Positions 1-8,058 of a stretch of DNA of 64,000 nucleotides are shown here, in pieces (positions within the stretch are counted from its first letter, which is position 1; each line of letters begins with the position of its first letter). The DNA comes from an uncultured Eggerthellaceae bacterium. GTDB lineage: Bacteria > Actinomycetota > Coriobacteriia > Coriobacteriales > Eggerthellaceae. The stretch covers positions 62,001 to 126,000 of the forward strand of contig CALULI010000004.1 of assembly GCA_944321455.1 (NCBI GenBank). The letters are read 5' to 3'. The notes below the pieces were generated by a model, which worked only from the letters and a program-made list of their open reading frames with translations, searched no databases and was not told the origin of the DNA. The translations under genes were made by a program, and so were the position numbers.

Positions 1-29
1 AGTGCCATTATTACTCTTTCTTCATCAGT

Positions 30-38
30 TGCTATAAT
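30..38 (+). promoter_or_regulatory. Candidate extended -10 promoter for rpsT
   Basis: TGCTATAAT matches an extended -10 element (TG-n-TATAAT). No convincing -35 is visible. A weaker copy, TGCTATAGT, lies at 66-74. Either would give rpsT a leader of roughly 110-150 nt. This rests on motif matching only. Confidence 0.3.
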
Positions 39-194
39 GAAAACACCGCAAAATTCTAACTCACTTGCTATAGTTTAGTTGGCCTTGAATAGGAAAATTG
101 CGACAATTTCTAACGAGGGACTACTCTCGTGATCGATATTGTGATACTATTCTAAGGCTTTCGTCTACAAGAAGTATTATATGGAGGATAAAAC

Positions 195-692
195 GTGGCG
201 AACATTAAAAGTCAAAAGAAGCGCATTATTACCAACGAAAAAGCACGCATGCGTAATCGTGCTGTTCGTTCTGAACTTAAAACCGCAACTCGCGCTGTCC
301 ATGAAGCTGTAGCTGCTCAAGATGGTGCAAAAGCATACGCTGCTGCATTGGACGCTTGCCGTTTGATGGACCGTGCAGTTACCAAGGGTGTTATCCACAA
401 GCGTCAGGCCGCTAATCGCAAGAGCGGCATCATGAAGCTTGCTAATACGATTGTTACCGCTGAAGACATTGCAGCATATCAGCCAAAGGAAAAGAAGGCT
501 CCTGTTGCTTCTGGCAACAAGAAGGCTGCCGCTAAGGCTGCTCGTAAAGAGGCAATGGCTGCTGCTTCTGCTGAAAAGGCAAAGCGCCGTGAGAAGACCC
601 TCAAGGAAGAAGCTGCTGCTGCAAAGCGCAAGGCTGAAGAAGAGGCTGCTGCTGCAGCTGAAGAAGAAGCAACTGAAGAAGCTTCTGAATAA
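195..692 (+). CDS. rpsT: 30S ribosomal protein S20 with long C-terminal tail
   Basis: S20 binds 16S rRNA in the body of the 30S subunit. The first ~85 residues are a normal S20 (begins [11 protein letters not shown], with the basic helical motifs [15 protein letters not shown] and [14 protein letters not shown]). The GTG start at 195 sits 7 bases after a GGAGG at 183-187. The protein is 165 residues against the usual 85-90. The extra ~75 residues are a Lys/Ala stretch followed by a Glu/Ala-rich helical tail ending EEATEEASE. The gene is monocistronic, on the opposite strand to holA, and closed by a terminator at 737-768. Identity is certain. The tail is low-complexity, and I cannot say what it does. 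Confidence 0.97.
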   Translation: MANIKSQKKRIITNEKARMRNRAVRSELKTATRAVHEAVAAQDGAKAYAAALDACRLMDRAVTKGVIHKRQAANRKSGIMKLANTIVTAEDIAAYQPKEKKAPVASGNKKAAAKAARKEAMAAASAEKAKRREKTLKEEAAAAKRKAEEEAAAAAEEEATEEASE

Positions 693-736
693 TTATTTGA
701 TACTTACTCGGGTTTTACATCCGCATATCAAGAACA

Positions 737-768
737 AAAGAGCCCTTTCAAGGGCTCTTTTGTTGTCT
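737..768 (+). terminator. Rho-independent terminator of rpsT
   Basis: AAAGAGCCC (737-745) and GGGCTCTTT (752-760) form a perfect 9-bp stem with a 6-nt loop, running into TTTTGTTGTCTT. It ends the rpsT transcript 45 bases after the stop codon. Confidence 0.9.
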
Positions 769-859
769 TAGTTTAGTTGTCTTACCTCACCTATGAACTT
801 TAGGAGGGCTATAGGAGGTTATAGGAAACGTGTTGCGTTATAGCCCTATCATCTTCACT

Positions 860-1843
860 TTAGTTTCTTGGCGGGCGCTTAATGGTTGTAAGCATCCAAG
901 AAACAAATTCATCATCAGGATCAGATCCGCTTTTCATGGCAAATTCGGTGTCACGCGCCCGTTTAAGCGCACCTACCAGTTCATTACGAGAAAAGTCTTC
1001 GGCCCACTGACGCAAGCTTCTTACCTTCCAATCAGGAACATTCAATACTTTAGGAATAGCATGAACATTTCCGCGTGCAACAAGGGCTTGAACCGTCAAA
1101 AGTTCACGAATGCGCGTTATACACATGCTTAAAAGACCATACGGCGTTGTCTTTTTTATCCGATGGAGTAAATAAATACACCGTTTAGGATTGCGCGCTG
1201 CAAACGCATCAACGAATTCCCAAGGTTTAACTTCAGCGGTGCGAGAAACCGCCGCCATAACTTCCCCATCAGTAACAGGATCAGTTCCACGGTGGGCTAA
1301 AGCAATTTTTCTAATTTCGCTATCAAGAGCAACCGTATTGGTGCCCACCAAATCAATCAAAGCAGCTGAAGCGCCAGGCGTAAACGTAACACCATGTGAT
1401 ACTGCCATGGAACGAACGGCGTCGTTTAATTGCTTACGCCCAAAGGGAGCACAATCAATGATGGCTGTTTTACCAAGACGAGCTACCGCCTTATAGAGGC
1501 GCGTATTTTTTGCGAGCTTAACGGCAACAAGCGCAAGAATGGTAGAACTATTAGGGTCAGCCAGATAGTCAATTAAAAGTTCCTGGTCTGCCTTTTTGAG
1601 CTTCTCAACATTGTTAACCTGAACAAGACGGACATCGCTTGCAAACGGAAGTGTCTGACAAGCAGCAACAATGCTCTCCCCGTCAGCTGATTCGCCATTG
1701 AAGGAGTCAGAATTAAACGCTAGGTCCCCCATTTTTTCTAAGCGTTGACGAAGACGACGAATAACCGTTTCGCGCTTTAATTCGTCTTCACCAACAATGA
1801 GATATGCGTTAAGTAATTGAGTATCTTTTTTCGTCTGAGCCAT
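860..1843 (-). CDS. holA: DNA polymerase III subunit delta
   Basis: Delta opens the beta clamp and is part of the clamp-loader complex. The ATG at 1843 (protein begins MAQTKKDTQLLNAYLIVGED) is preferred over an upstream in-frame start, because it leaves a 4-base gap after the comEC stop instead of a 29-base overlap. The 327 residues show the delta fold order: an N-terminal AAA+-like module without a working Walker motif (VGEDELKRETVIRRL near residue 20), then a helical collar region (PWEFVDAFAARNPKRCIYLL). It is the last gene of the comEA-comEC-holA unit, an arrangement common in Gram-positive bacteria, and is probably cotranscribed with them. Confidence 0.92.
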   Translation of the reverse strand: MAQTKKDTQLLNAYLIVGEDELKRETVIRRLRQRLEKMGDLAFNSDSFNGESADGESIVAACQTLPFASDVRLVQVNNVEKLKKADQELLIDYLADPNSSTILALVAVKLAKNTRLYKAVARLGKTAIIDCAPFGRKQLNDAVRSMAVSHGVTFTPGASAALIDLVGTNTVALDSEIRKIALAHRGTDPVTDGEVMAAVSRTAEVKPWEFVDAFAARNPKRCIYLLHRIKKTTPYGLLSMCITRIRELLTVQALVARGNVHAIPKVLNVPDWKVRSLRQWAEDFSRNELVGALKRARDTEFAMKSGSDPDDEFVSWMLTTIKRPPRN

Positions 1844-1847
1844 GCAT

Positions 1848-4223
1848 CTATTGTACCTGACGTGTAAACAACTCAATTCCTGAAGATCCTATATTACAAA
1901 TAAGATCCCCTTGTTCATCAGTTCGCGCAATTGATACATCATGCTCTTCTAAAAGCTCAATAACCGAATCAGCAGGATGACCATAGGAATTGTGTTCACC
2001 CACACTGATGAGCGCGACAGAAGGATCTAAAACATCAAGCAAATCTTCAGTAACGGCATTGCGTGAACCATGATGAGCTACTTTTAAGATATCAATAGCT
2101 TCAATGTTTTCATCTTGAACGATAGCTTCCAAAACCTCTGCTTCGGCATCACCACAAAGAAGTGTGCGTGAATCTGCTTGATTGTCTTGGTTGTCATCAC
2201 TTGTTAACAGAAGGCATATGCTTTCCTCGTTGCCATATTCATCAGTTAAGGGCGGCGGATTGATGATTTCAAAGGTCAATGTACCTATGCACATGACTTG
2301 ATCAGTTGAAACAAAAGAGACGTTAGACGATAGCTCATGGGCACTTGATACCAATTCCTGCGCTGAAGGATCTTCTATACGGTCTGAGCCTTCCGCTAAA
2401 ACAACTTTCTTTACCCCTACAACACCGCGCAAGGCAGAAAGTGAGCCACAATGATCATCATCTGCGTGTGTTATGACCACGGCATCAAGCGAAGTAACGT
2501 GATAGCGCGCCAAACCTGCAAGCAAAAGCGTATCTTGATTGCTCGTATCAACAAGAACGTTTTTACCTTCACTTTGGATAAGAATGGCATCCCCTTGCCC
2601 AACATCAAGCATGATGATCCTGTTGGCATGCCCACCCATAAAGGAAAAGCCCATCACAACAGCAAAAAGCGCCATTACTGAAACAACAACGCTTCCTTTA
2701 ATGGTGCGCGGCCAAAAAACCCAAAGTAGAAGAGCGCATCCGGATGATATAGCCATAAGCACATAGAGATTACCTGTGCTGGGAATACTTGCAAAGGGAA
2801 CCTGAGCAAGCACATGACACACTTCAATAAATACCTGCGCTAGTACCATGCAGGCCGCAAATAAGACGTCTCCCACAACAGGTATGGGAGACACAAGAAG
2901 CATGATCATACCCAAACAGCACAAAAGAGAGGTAAAGGGCGTTGCAACAACATTTGCAAGCGGCGCTATGAGGGATACTTGCGAAAAGGTGGCTATACAA
3001 AGAGGAGTAACCAACACAAGGGATGCTAAGGTCATAAGAAGTGGATCAAGAATGAGTGACGGTATTGATTGGGTTAACGAATTCACCAGGTTATTAAAAA
3101 GTGGCATAAATAACACAATGCCTGAGGTAGCAAGAGCGGACAGCATAAAAGAAAGCGACACGGATGAAAATGGATCAAGCGCAATAAGAATGATTAAAAC
3201 AAATCCTAGATTTGATAAAGGAGACGACCGTCTAAACAAAAGCGGTGCCACTAAGGACGCACAAGCCATACACGCTGCGCGCAAACACGGCATAGGTATA
3301 CCAACCAGGATGAGATAGGTCACAATAAAGGCAAGCTGTAACCCACTTTCAAGTAAACGAGGCAAACGAAACCTCGACAAAATAAACGATACCAGTGCGC
3401 TCACAATAACAAGATGAGCTCCTGAAACCGCAATGATGTGTGCAAGACCAACAACTTTTACCTCTTGGTATAAATCGGTTTGATAGAGCTGCCCACGTTC
3501 TCCTAACAACAGCGCTTTGAGCAAAATGGCCGCTTCTGAAGATGAGTCACCCCATAAACTCAGATAGTAATTACGTAGGCCAACGATTGCACCAAATAGA
3601 TCATTTCTCTTAACTGGTTCAAACGAATCAATTGAAAGCGAACCACATAGTCCATTGCTTTGGTAAAAGGCTCTATTCTTGGCTTGCGGAGGGGTTAATT
3701 GCGAAGTTGCCTGTATAACCTCACCAAACGACGGTGGCGTTTCTGCATTGATATAAAGCCTCACCTTACCGATAGCGCCACTGCTTGTTTCTGCTTGCGC
3801 AGTACAGGAATACCCTCTGTCTGCCACGACAGGCGTATCAAGGATGGTCAAGGTATACGTATCTGTTTGTGCACTCACAAGAGAATTGCGCGTTTTCTCC
3901 AGATCAACTATCGCAAACTGAGACACATGAATACCGAGCACAATAATCACACAGATGCCAAAACCAAGCATAATGGGAGTTTTACGCTTGCAATAGGCAA
4001 TCAGAGCCCCCATAGCGCTTAGTCCCCCGACACACGCGCCTACAAGAAGCACAAGATGGGCTGGTAGCACTTCTTGAGACGATGCAAACGCAATAAAGAG
4101 TCCAGCAGATAGCCAAAAGAGAATTCCTGCTACGAACAGGGGCGGAAGCGACGGTCGTTCGATGAATCGTTTTGAAGGAAAAGAAAGATGCGATTTTATG
4201 AATGAGCGAATGCGTGACTTCAT
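1848..4223 (-). CDS. comEC: ComEC/Rec2 DNA-uptake channel protein
   Basis: ComEC is the inner-membrane channel that takes in single-stranded DNA during transformation. The 791 residues have the full three-part layout: an N-terminal membrane/OB-type (DUF4131) region, the multi-spanning Competence domain (about residues 220-520, including AVSGAHLVIVSALVSF), and a C-terminal metallo-beta-lactamase-like domain starting near DVGQGDAILIQ with the metal-binding motif THADDDHCGSL and a later HHGSRNA. Its ATG overlaps the comEA stop by four bases (ATGA), so translation is probably coupled. Nothing is truncated, so the channel gene looks functional. No comF or pilus genes are in the window. Confidence 0.95.
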   Translation of the reverse strand: MKSRIRSFIKSHLSFPSKRFIERPSLPPLFVAGILFWLSAGLFIAFASSQEVLPAHLVLLVGACVGGLSAMGALIAYCKRKTPIMLGFGICVIIVLGIHVSQFAIVDLEKTRNSLVSAQTDTYTLTILDTPVVADRGYSCTAQAETSSGAIGKVRLYINAETPPSFGEVIQATSQLTPPQAKNRAFYQSNGLCGSLSIDSFEPVKRNDLFGAIVGLRNYYLSLWGDSSSEAAILLKALLLGERGQLYQTDLYQEVKVVGLAHIIAVSGAHLVIVSALVSFILSRFRLPRLLESGLQLAFIVTYLILVGIPMPCLRAACMACASLVAPLLFRRSSPLSNLGFVLIILIALDPFSSVSLSFMLSALATSGIVLFMPLFNNLVNSLTQSIPSLILDPLLMTLASLVLVTPLCIATFSQVSLIAPLANVVATPFTSLLCCLGMIMLLVSPIPVVGDVLFAACMVLAQVFIEVCHVLAQVPFASIPSTGNLYVLMAISSGCALLLWVFWPRTIKGSVVVSVMALFAVVMGFSFMGGHANRIIMLDVGQGDAILIQSEGKNVLVDTSNQDTLLLAGLARYHVTSLDAVVITHADDDHCGSLSALRGVVGVKKVVLAEGSDRIEDPSAQELVSSAHELSSNVSFVSTDQVMCIGTLTFEIINPPPLTDEYGNEESICLLLTSDDNQDNQADSRTLLCGDAEAEVLEAIVQDENIEAIDILKVAHHGSRNAVTEDLLDVLDPSVALISVGEHNSYGHPADSVIELLEEHDVSIARTDEQGDLICNIGSSGIELFTRQVQ

Positions 4224-4879
4224 AAAACAATGCTATCTTTCACGGCGTCGAATCTCTTTTCACCAATACCTGAAACATTCATCAGGTCTTCAATCTTTTG
4301 AAAACCGCCATTTTCTTCACGATAGGCAATAATCTTTTCAGCTGTTACCTCCCCTACGCCATCAAGCTCCATCAACTCTTCTTTGGTTGCCGTATTGATG
4401 CTGATTTTTCCTGGAGCTGCACTACTCGTAGAAGACGCTGACGTCGCTGCATCACCTGAGGGTTGAGCGTTTGTTTGCGCCGCCTTATCAGCAACAACAA
4501 TTTGTTCTCCATCAGTCAGAACGCGAGCAAGATTGATGCTGTCTGTTGCCGCCGTATCACCGAAGCCCCCTGCCGCATCAATTGCCTCTTTAACGCGTGC
4601 TCCTTCTGCTAGTTCATATAAACCGGGATTTTTAACGCATCCTGTTACATGAACAAATACGGTTGTAGGTTCCTCTGCTTGCTCTTCTGCCTGTTCAATT
4701 TGAAGCTCCTCAGCTCCTGACTCTTCAACGCCAGGAGCCTGGATAAGTGACCATGCTAGTTGAAAGACAATGAAAATCACTATGCCAAAGACAATAAGAA
4801 GTCCGATGAGTGATTTCTTACTCATTCCCGCCAGATGAAGTTTGGATTTAATTGAATCTATGTCATCAAGAAAAGGCAT
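4220..4879 (-). CDS. comEA: ComEA DNA receptor (SLBB and helix-hairpin-helix)
   Basis: ComEA is a membrane-anchored double-stranded-DNA receptor for natural transformation. The 219 residues contain a cytoplasmic N-terminus, one membrane helix (about 22-43), an acidic linker, an SLBB domain (VFVHVTGCVKNPGLYELAEG onward) and, after a Ser/Ala linker, a C-terminal pair of helix-hairpin-helix motifs (INTATKEELMELDGVGEVTA, then MNVSGIGEKRF). The ATG at 4879 has an AAGGAG nearby. Both elements sit inside a long predicted mRNA hairpin (separate entry), suggesting translational control of the competence operon. It is first gene of comEA-comEC-holA. Confidence 0.95.
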   Translation of the reverse strand: MPFLDDIDSIKSKLHLAGMSKKSLIGLLIVFGIVIFIVFQLAWSLIQAPGVEESGAEELQIEQAEEQAEEPTTVFVHVTGCVKNPGLYELAEGARVKEAIDAAGGFGDTAATDSINLARVLTDGEQIVVADKAAQTNAQPSGDAATSASSTSSAAPGKISINTATKEELMELDGVGEVTAEKIIAYREENGGFQKIEDLMNVSGIGEKRFDAVKDSIVL

Positions 4880-4917
4880 CGAAAAACTCCTTTTTAAAGA
4901 AGTTTGACGATGCCTTT
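4872..4917 (-). promoter_or_regulatory. Hairpin sequestering the comEA SD and start codon
   Basis: On the comEA mRNA, AAAGGCATCG (4917-4908) pairs perfectly over 10 bp with CGATGCCTTT (4881-4872), which contains the start codon. Inside it, AAACTTCT pairs with AGGAGTTT (one G-U), which contains the Shine-Dalgarno. The two stems are separated by a 2x2 internal loop (UC/UU) and capped by UUAAAA. There is no clear U-tract after it, so it is not an obvious terminator. Its function as a translational switch or thermosensor is inferred. Confidence 0.6.
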
Positions 4918-4924
4918 AGAAATT

Positions 4925-4968
4925 ACGTTGAACGAAAGTTAAACGACAGTTGAAAGTACGTTGAAATT
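4925..4968. repeat. Four imperfect 11-bp tandem repeats downstream of thiI
   Basis: Units are ACGTTGAACGA, AAGTTAAACGA, CAGTTGAAAGT and ACGTTGAAATT. They fill the gap between the thiI stop codon and the comEA hairpin. Function unknown. Confidence 0.5.
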
Positions 4969-6185
4969 TACGCTTTCTCTGACTGTTTTGGCTCGCGATA
5001 TGAAGGGCACGCATAGCGGCGAACCTCAAGCGAATCAAGCACTTCTTGAATCCATTCATCAAAGGGCAGTTCGGCTTCAATTGCTTCAACACGCTCAAGT
5101 TTTGCGTGCGTTTCAGGATTACGTGGCATATAGAGCGTGCAGCAGTCAGGAGCATCTTGCGAAGAAATCTCAAACGTGCCCAGCGCTTGAGCCTCATTGA
5201 TAATGTCAATCTTGTCCGAGCCAATAAGAGGTCGATATATTGGCAGCGAAACCGACGCATTGGTTACCAAGAGATTATCCATGGTCTGTGAAGCAACCTG
5301 ACCTAAGCTCTCCCCCGTTACCAGCGCTTTAGCACCTTCAAGCAAGGCAATCTTTTCTGCAATCTGATACATGAAACGACGATACATAACAATACGCAAA
5401 GGAGGTGGAGCCATCTCTGCGATCATGCGCTGATACGACCCGATAGGCGCGATATAGAGCTTTGCAAAGCATCCTGTTTTTTCAAGAACATGACCAATAT
5501 CATCAACAAGATATTCGCTCGTATCAACCGTTTCAGGGCGCCCAGAAAAGTGAACGCCAATGCACACGGCACCACGACGGGCGATCTTCCAGCACGCAAC
5601 AGGTGAATCAATACCTGAAGACATCAAGCACACCGCCTTGCCCGCCGTTCCAACGGGCAAACCGCCAATACCAGCAATGCTGCGTGCATAGATATAGGTA
5701 TGACCTTCAATGACCTCAACGTGGACCGTCACATCGGGGTTTTTCATCTTCACTTTCTTTTCGGGGAAAGATCGACAAAGCACCGCACCAACAATCTGAT
5801 TAAGCTCCATGGAGTCAATAGGAAAATCAGTGTGGTTGCGACGAGCTGCCACCTTGAAGGTTTCGAACGATTCGACATCATGAAGCGCCTTTACGGCGGT
5901 ATCTTTCATGATTTCAATATCTTGTTCGCAGCGATACCCTGAAGAAACACGCGCCACACCAGGAACACCTGCAATATGGTCAGCAATCTCACAAGCAGTT
6001 TCATAGGTTGCCTCAGGATCTAAAAAAAGACAGATGCGACCAGAAATGCGTTTAATTTTTTCAAGGGGATAGGCATGCAAAAGCGCCTTGATATTAGAAA
6101 CAAGACGCTTTTCAAATTGTGATCTGTTATGACCTTTTAGTCCAATTTCATGATAGTGGACAAGACAAACGCGCTGAAGAGACAT
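4968..6185 (-). CDS. thiI: tRNA 4-thiouridine synthase ThiI
   Basis: ThiI adenylates U8 of tRNA for sulfur transfer and, in many bacteria, also provides sulfur for thiamine thiazole synthesis. The 405 residues start with an NFLD/THUMP region (LVHYHEIGLKGHNRSQFEKRL to about residue 170), followed by the PP-loop ATPase domain. The PP-loop reads SSGIDSPV, where the family usually has SGGIDSPV. The conserved DCCTLYMP segment is present near residue 345. There is no C-terminal rhodanese domain, as in Bacillus-type ThiI, so sulfur must come from a cysteine desulfurase encoded elsewhere. Translation begins at an ATG with a weak SD. The next gene downstream is comEA. Confidence 0.93.
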   Translation of the reverse strand: MSLQRVCLVHYHEIGLKGHNRSQFEKRLVSNIKALLHAYPLEKIKRISGRICLFLDPEATYETACEIADHIAGVPGVARVSSGYRCEQDIEIMKDTAVKALHDVESFETFKVAARRNHTDFPIDSMELNQIVGAVLCRSFPEKKVKMKNPDVTVHVEVIEGHTYIYARSIAGIGGLPVGTAGKAVCLMSSGIDSPVACWKIARRGAVCIGVHFSGRPETVDTSEYLVDDIGHVLEKTGCFAKLYIAPIGSYQRMIAEMAPPPLRIVMYRRFMYQIAEKIALLEGAKALVTGESLGQVASQTMDNLLVTNASVSLPIYRPLIGSDKIDIINEAQALGTFEISSQDAPDCCTLYMPRNPETHAKLERVEAIEAELPFDEWIQEVLDSLEVRRYACPSYREPKQSEKA

Positions 6186-6205
6186 CAGTAACCGTAAAGT
6201 CCAAT

Positions 6206-6466
6206 CTAGTGGTTGTGAATATCAATAGTATCAGGGCTGTAAGAAACATCACCTTTTGCAATTTCTTCAAAAGCAATGCTCAAAGGACGGCGATTAGAAG
6301 CGCGAGCAATATCAACAGCGGTCTGAAGCTGAATTGCACGATTGCGCTGACCGCGCATCATTTCATTGATGTCATGAGCACGCTTAGAAGCAAGTGCGCA
6401 CAGAAGGAAACGATCGTTATCAGTCTGATCGAGCAAGTCGTCAATTTTTGGTTCAATAAGGCTCAT
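6206..6466 (-). CDS. rpoZ: DNA-directed RNA polymerase omega subunit
   Basis: The 86-residue omega subunit helps assemble and stabilise RNA polymerase. The segment FLLCALASKRAHDINEMMRG followed by KPLSIAFEEI-like RRPLSIAFEEIAKG is diagnostic. The ATG at 6466 directly abuts the gmk stop codon, so the two are translated from one mRNA (mihF-gmk-rpoZ), a conserved actinobacterial order. Confidence 0.95.
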   Translation of the reverse strand: MSLIEPKIDDLLDQTDNDRFLLCALASKRAHDINEMMRGQRNRAIQLQTAVDIARASNRRPLSIAFEEIAKGDVSYSPDTIDIHNH

Positions 6467-7045
6467 TTACCGTACCTCTTCTTTAGTGTTAGCATAGCGA
6501 GTAATAATATCGACCAAGTCTTGAGTAGCCTGATCAAGGTCGTCATTTACAACCTGATAATCATACTCCATTTTGTGCGAAAGCTCCACCTCTGCCGTTT
6601 TTAATCGTGAAAGTATCACATCCTCTGGTTCGGTTGCTCTTCCGCGAAGACGACTCTCTAATTCTTCAAGCGAAGGTGGTTCGACAAAGATCAAGTGACA
6701 TTCTGGCATTGCACGGCGAACTTGAAGGGCGCCTTGTACGTCAATTTCAAGAATGACCTGATCCCCGTTTGCAATATGCTCTTCAATGTGAGAACGTGGC
6801 GTGCCGTAGTAATGATCATGAACACGCGCCCATTCAAGAAATCCATGAGCATCAGCAAGTGTCTTGAATTCACTATCAGTCATAAAGAAATAGTGAATGC
6901 CAGGAATTTCACCAGGGCGTGGTTCACGTGTGGTAGCTGAAATAGACAGCCACGTGTTTGGAATTCTTTCAATAAGACGAGCCACCAGTGTGCCTTTACC
7001 AGCACCTGATGGCCCAGAGATTACAAAGAGATTTCCCTTTTGCAT
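6467..7045 (-). CDS. gmk: Guanylate kinase
   Basis: Converts GMP and ATP to GDP and ADP. It has the P-loop SGPSGAGKGTL at the N-terminus, the GMP-binding region ISATTREPRPGEIPGIHYFF, and the lid region RLRGRATEPEDVILSRL. The ATG at 7045 (MQKGNLFVISG) is chosen because it starts just before the P-loop and one base after the mihF stop. A 24-residue upstream extension would read back through mihF. The protein is then 192 residues, normal for the family. Confidence 0.95.
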   Translation of the reverse strand: MQKGNLFVISGPSGAGKGTLVARLIERIPNTWLSISATTREPRPGEIPGIHYFFMTDSEFKTLADAHGFLEWARVHDHYYGTPRSHIEEHIANGDQVILEIDVQGALQVRRAMPECHLIFVEPPSLEELESRLRGRATEPEDVILSRLKTAEVELSHKMEYDYQVVNDDLDQATQDLVDIITRYANTKEEVR

Positions 7046-7046
7046 A

Positions 7047-7355
7047 TTAACTAAGTCGCTCCAAAAGTGCTTTCTGTTGACGTTCACCAAGACCCTTGAG
7101 ACGACGAGACTGAGCAATAGCTAATTCGTCCATTATCTTTTCAGCCTTGGCCTTGCCATAACCAGGAAGCGTTTCGATCAAGGTAGAAACCTTCATACGA
7201 CCAACAACAGGATCGTCCTTCATGGCAAGTACATTTTCTAACGTAAGCTTACCGCTTTTTAGATCATCACGCACCTGAGCACGCTTTGCACGAGCAATCT
7301 TGGCCTTTTCAAGTGCGGCCTGACGCTCTTCTGGTGACAGTTGTGGGACTGGCAT
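7047..7355 (-). CDS. mihF: Actinobacterial integration host factor MihF
   Basis: MihF is the nucleoid-associated DNA-bending protein of Actinobacteria, unrelated to proteobacterial IHF. The 102 residues run MPVPQLSPEERQAALEKA, a basic helix (RAKRAQVRDDLKSGKL), then the helix-two-turns-helix core VSTLIETLPGYGKAKAEKIM that is the family hallmark. The ATG at 7355 has AAGGAG 8 bases upstream. An in-frame start 21 bases earlier would place the SD inside the gene. It is first in the mihF-gmk-rpoZ operon. This protein is one of the better taxonomic markers in the window. Confidence 0.93.
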   Translation of the reverse strand: MPVPQLSPEERQAALEKAKIARAKRAQVRDDLKSGKLTLENVLAMKDDPVVGRMKVSTLIETLPGYGKAKAEKIMDELAIAQSRRLKGLGERQQKALLERLS

Positions 7356-7539
7356 TGTTGAGCTCCTTTGTCTCAAATTGTGTAATAGAGCTATGTTTTA
7401 AGCTCGTTTTATAGTACTAAAGCTATCATAGTTTTTCTACAAAATTATAAAATTGACCGTTTTGTAGTTGTTTCGTGAAGTTTGCCTCTGACCTCGTGTT
7501 ATTACGTTTTGTTAAGGATTTCGCCTAAAATTTTTTTGA
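7356..7539 (-). promoter_or_regulatory. AT-rich spacer with probable mihF promoter and inverted repeat
   Basis: The strand leading into mihF has a -10-like TATAAT at 7449-7444. It lies within a perfect 8-bp inverted repeat, CTACAAAA (7437-7444) and TTTTGTAG (7460-7467). No good -35 is visible. The palindrome could be an operator, possibly autoregulatory. This is inferred only. Confidence 0.3.
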
Positions 7540-7579
7540 AAAAGACTCCAATTTATCAAATGGCGTTTGATAAATTGGA
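7540..7579 (-). terminator. Terminator of the pyrimidine operon
   Basis: TCCAATTTATCAAA (7547-7560) and TTTGATAAATTGGA (7566-7579) form a perfect 14-bp stem with a 5-nt loop. On the minus strand it is followed by GTCTTTTTC. It lies 12 bases beyond the last gene of the pyr operon. Confidence 0.85.
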
Positions 7580-7590
7580 GCGCAACTGTT

Positions 7591-8052
7591 CTACCAAAGC
7601 CCGCAAACGGGATAATTCTTCATAGGCTCTTCATCAGTTAAGAACGGAAGAAGCACGCCTACCACCTTGCCGCCTCGCGATTCAACGAATTCAATAAGCT
7701 CATCAGTCTCTGGATTCCACGGCTTATCGCTCATAACAATAATCTTTTCCTTGTCATTGACCTGATGACCCTCATGGAGTTTCCAGGACGCATCCTTTTC
7801 GGCAACAATAAAACGCGCCCAAGCTGCCATAGCAGTTGCATACGCAAAGTAAGAGCCATCGCCAGCGGGAGTAACAATACCATCAAACTTATAGTTTGGA
7901 GGAAGACGCTGAAGCAATTCAACGCCAAGACGATTAGAAACAATAGGATCTTTCATTAGGGCGGTCATGTTAAGTGCGCAAATTGACTGATCCTCATCAG
8001 TAACAAGCGCGTCCATTTTGCTTAAAAGATCTTGAATTTCTTCAGGATTCAT
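7591..8052 (-). CDS. PyrE-like phosphoribosyltransferase-fold protein lacking the PRPP loop
   Basis: By position (last gene of the pyr operon, 6 bases after pyrF) this should be orotate phosphoribosyltransferase, the enzyme joining orotate to PRPP. The 153 residues follow the short Thermus/actinobacterial PyrE pattern: a helix then VSNRLGVELLQRL, FDGIVTPAGDGS, RFIVAEKD, SRGGKVVGVLLPF and a Cys-containing end (YPVCGLW). However, the segment where PyrE has the PRPP-binding VEDVxTTGxS motif (about residues 104-118) reads IIVMSDKPWNPETDE, so the acidic pair and TTG loop are gone. The reading frame is smooth, with no sign of frameshift. It may be a diverged enzyme, a non-catalytic partner, or an unrelated regulator. 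The fold assignment is inference from family patterns. Confidence 0.6.
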   Translation of the reverse strand: MNPEEIQDLLSKMDALVTDEDQSICALNMTALMKDPIVSNRLGVELLQRLPPNYKFDGIVTPAGDGSYFAYATAMAAWARFIVAEKDASWKLHEGHQVNDKEKIIVMSDKPWNPETDELIEFVESRGGKVVGVLLPFLTDEEPMKNYPVCGLW

Positions 8053-8058
8053 ACGTGG

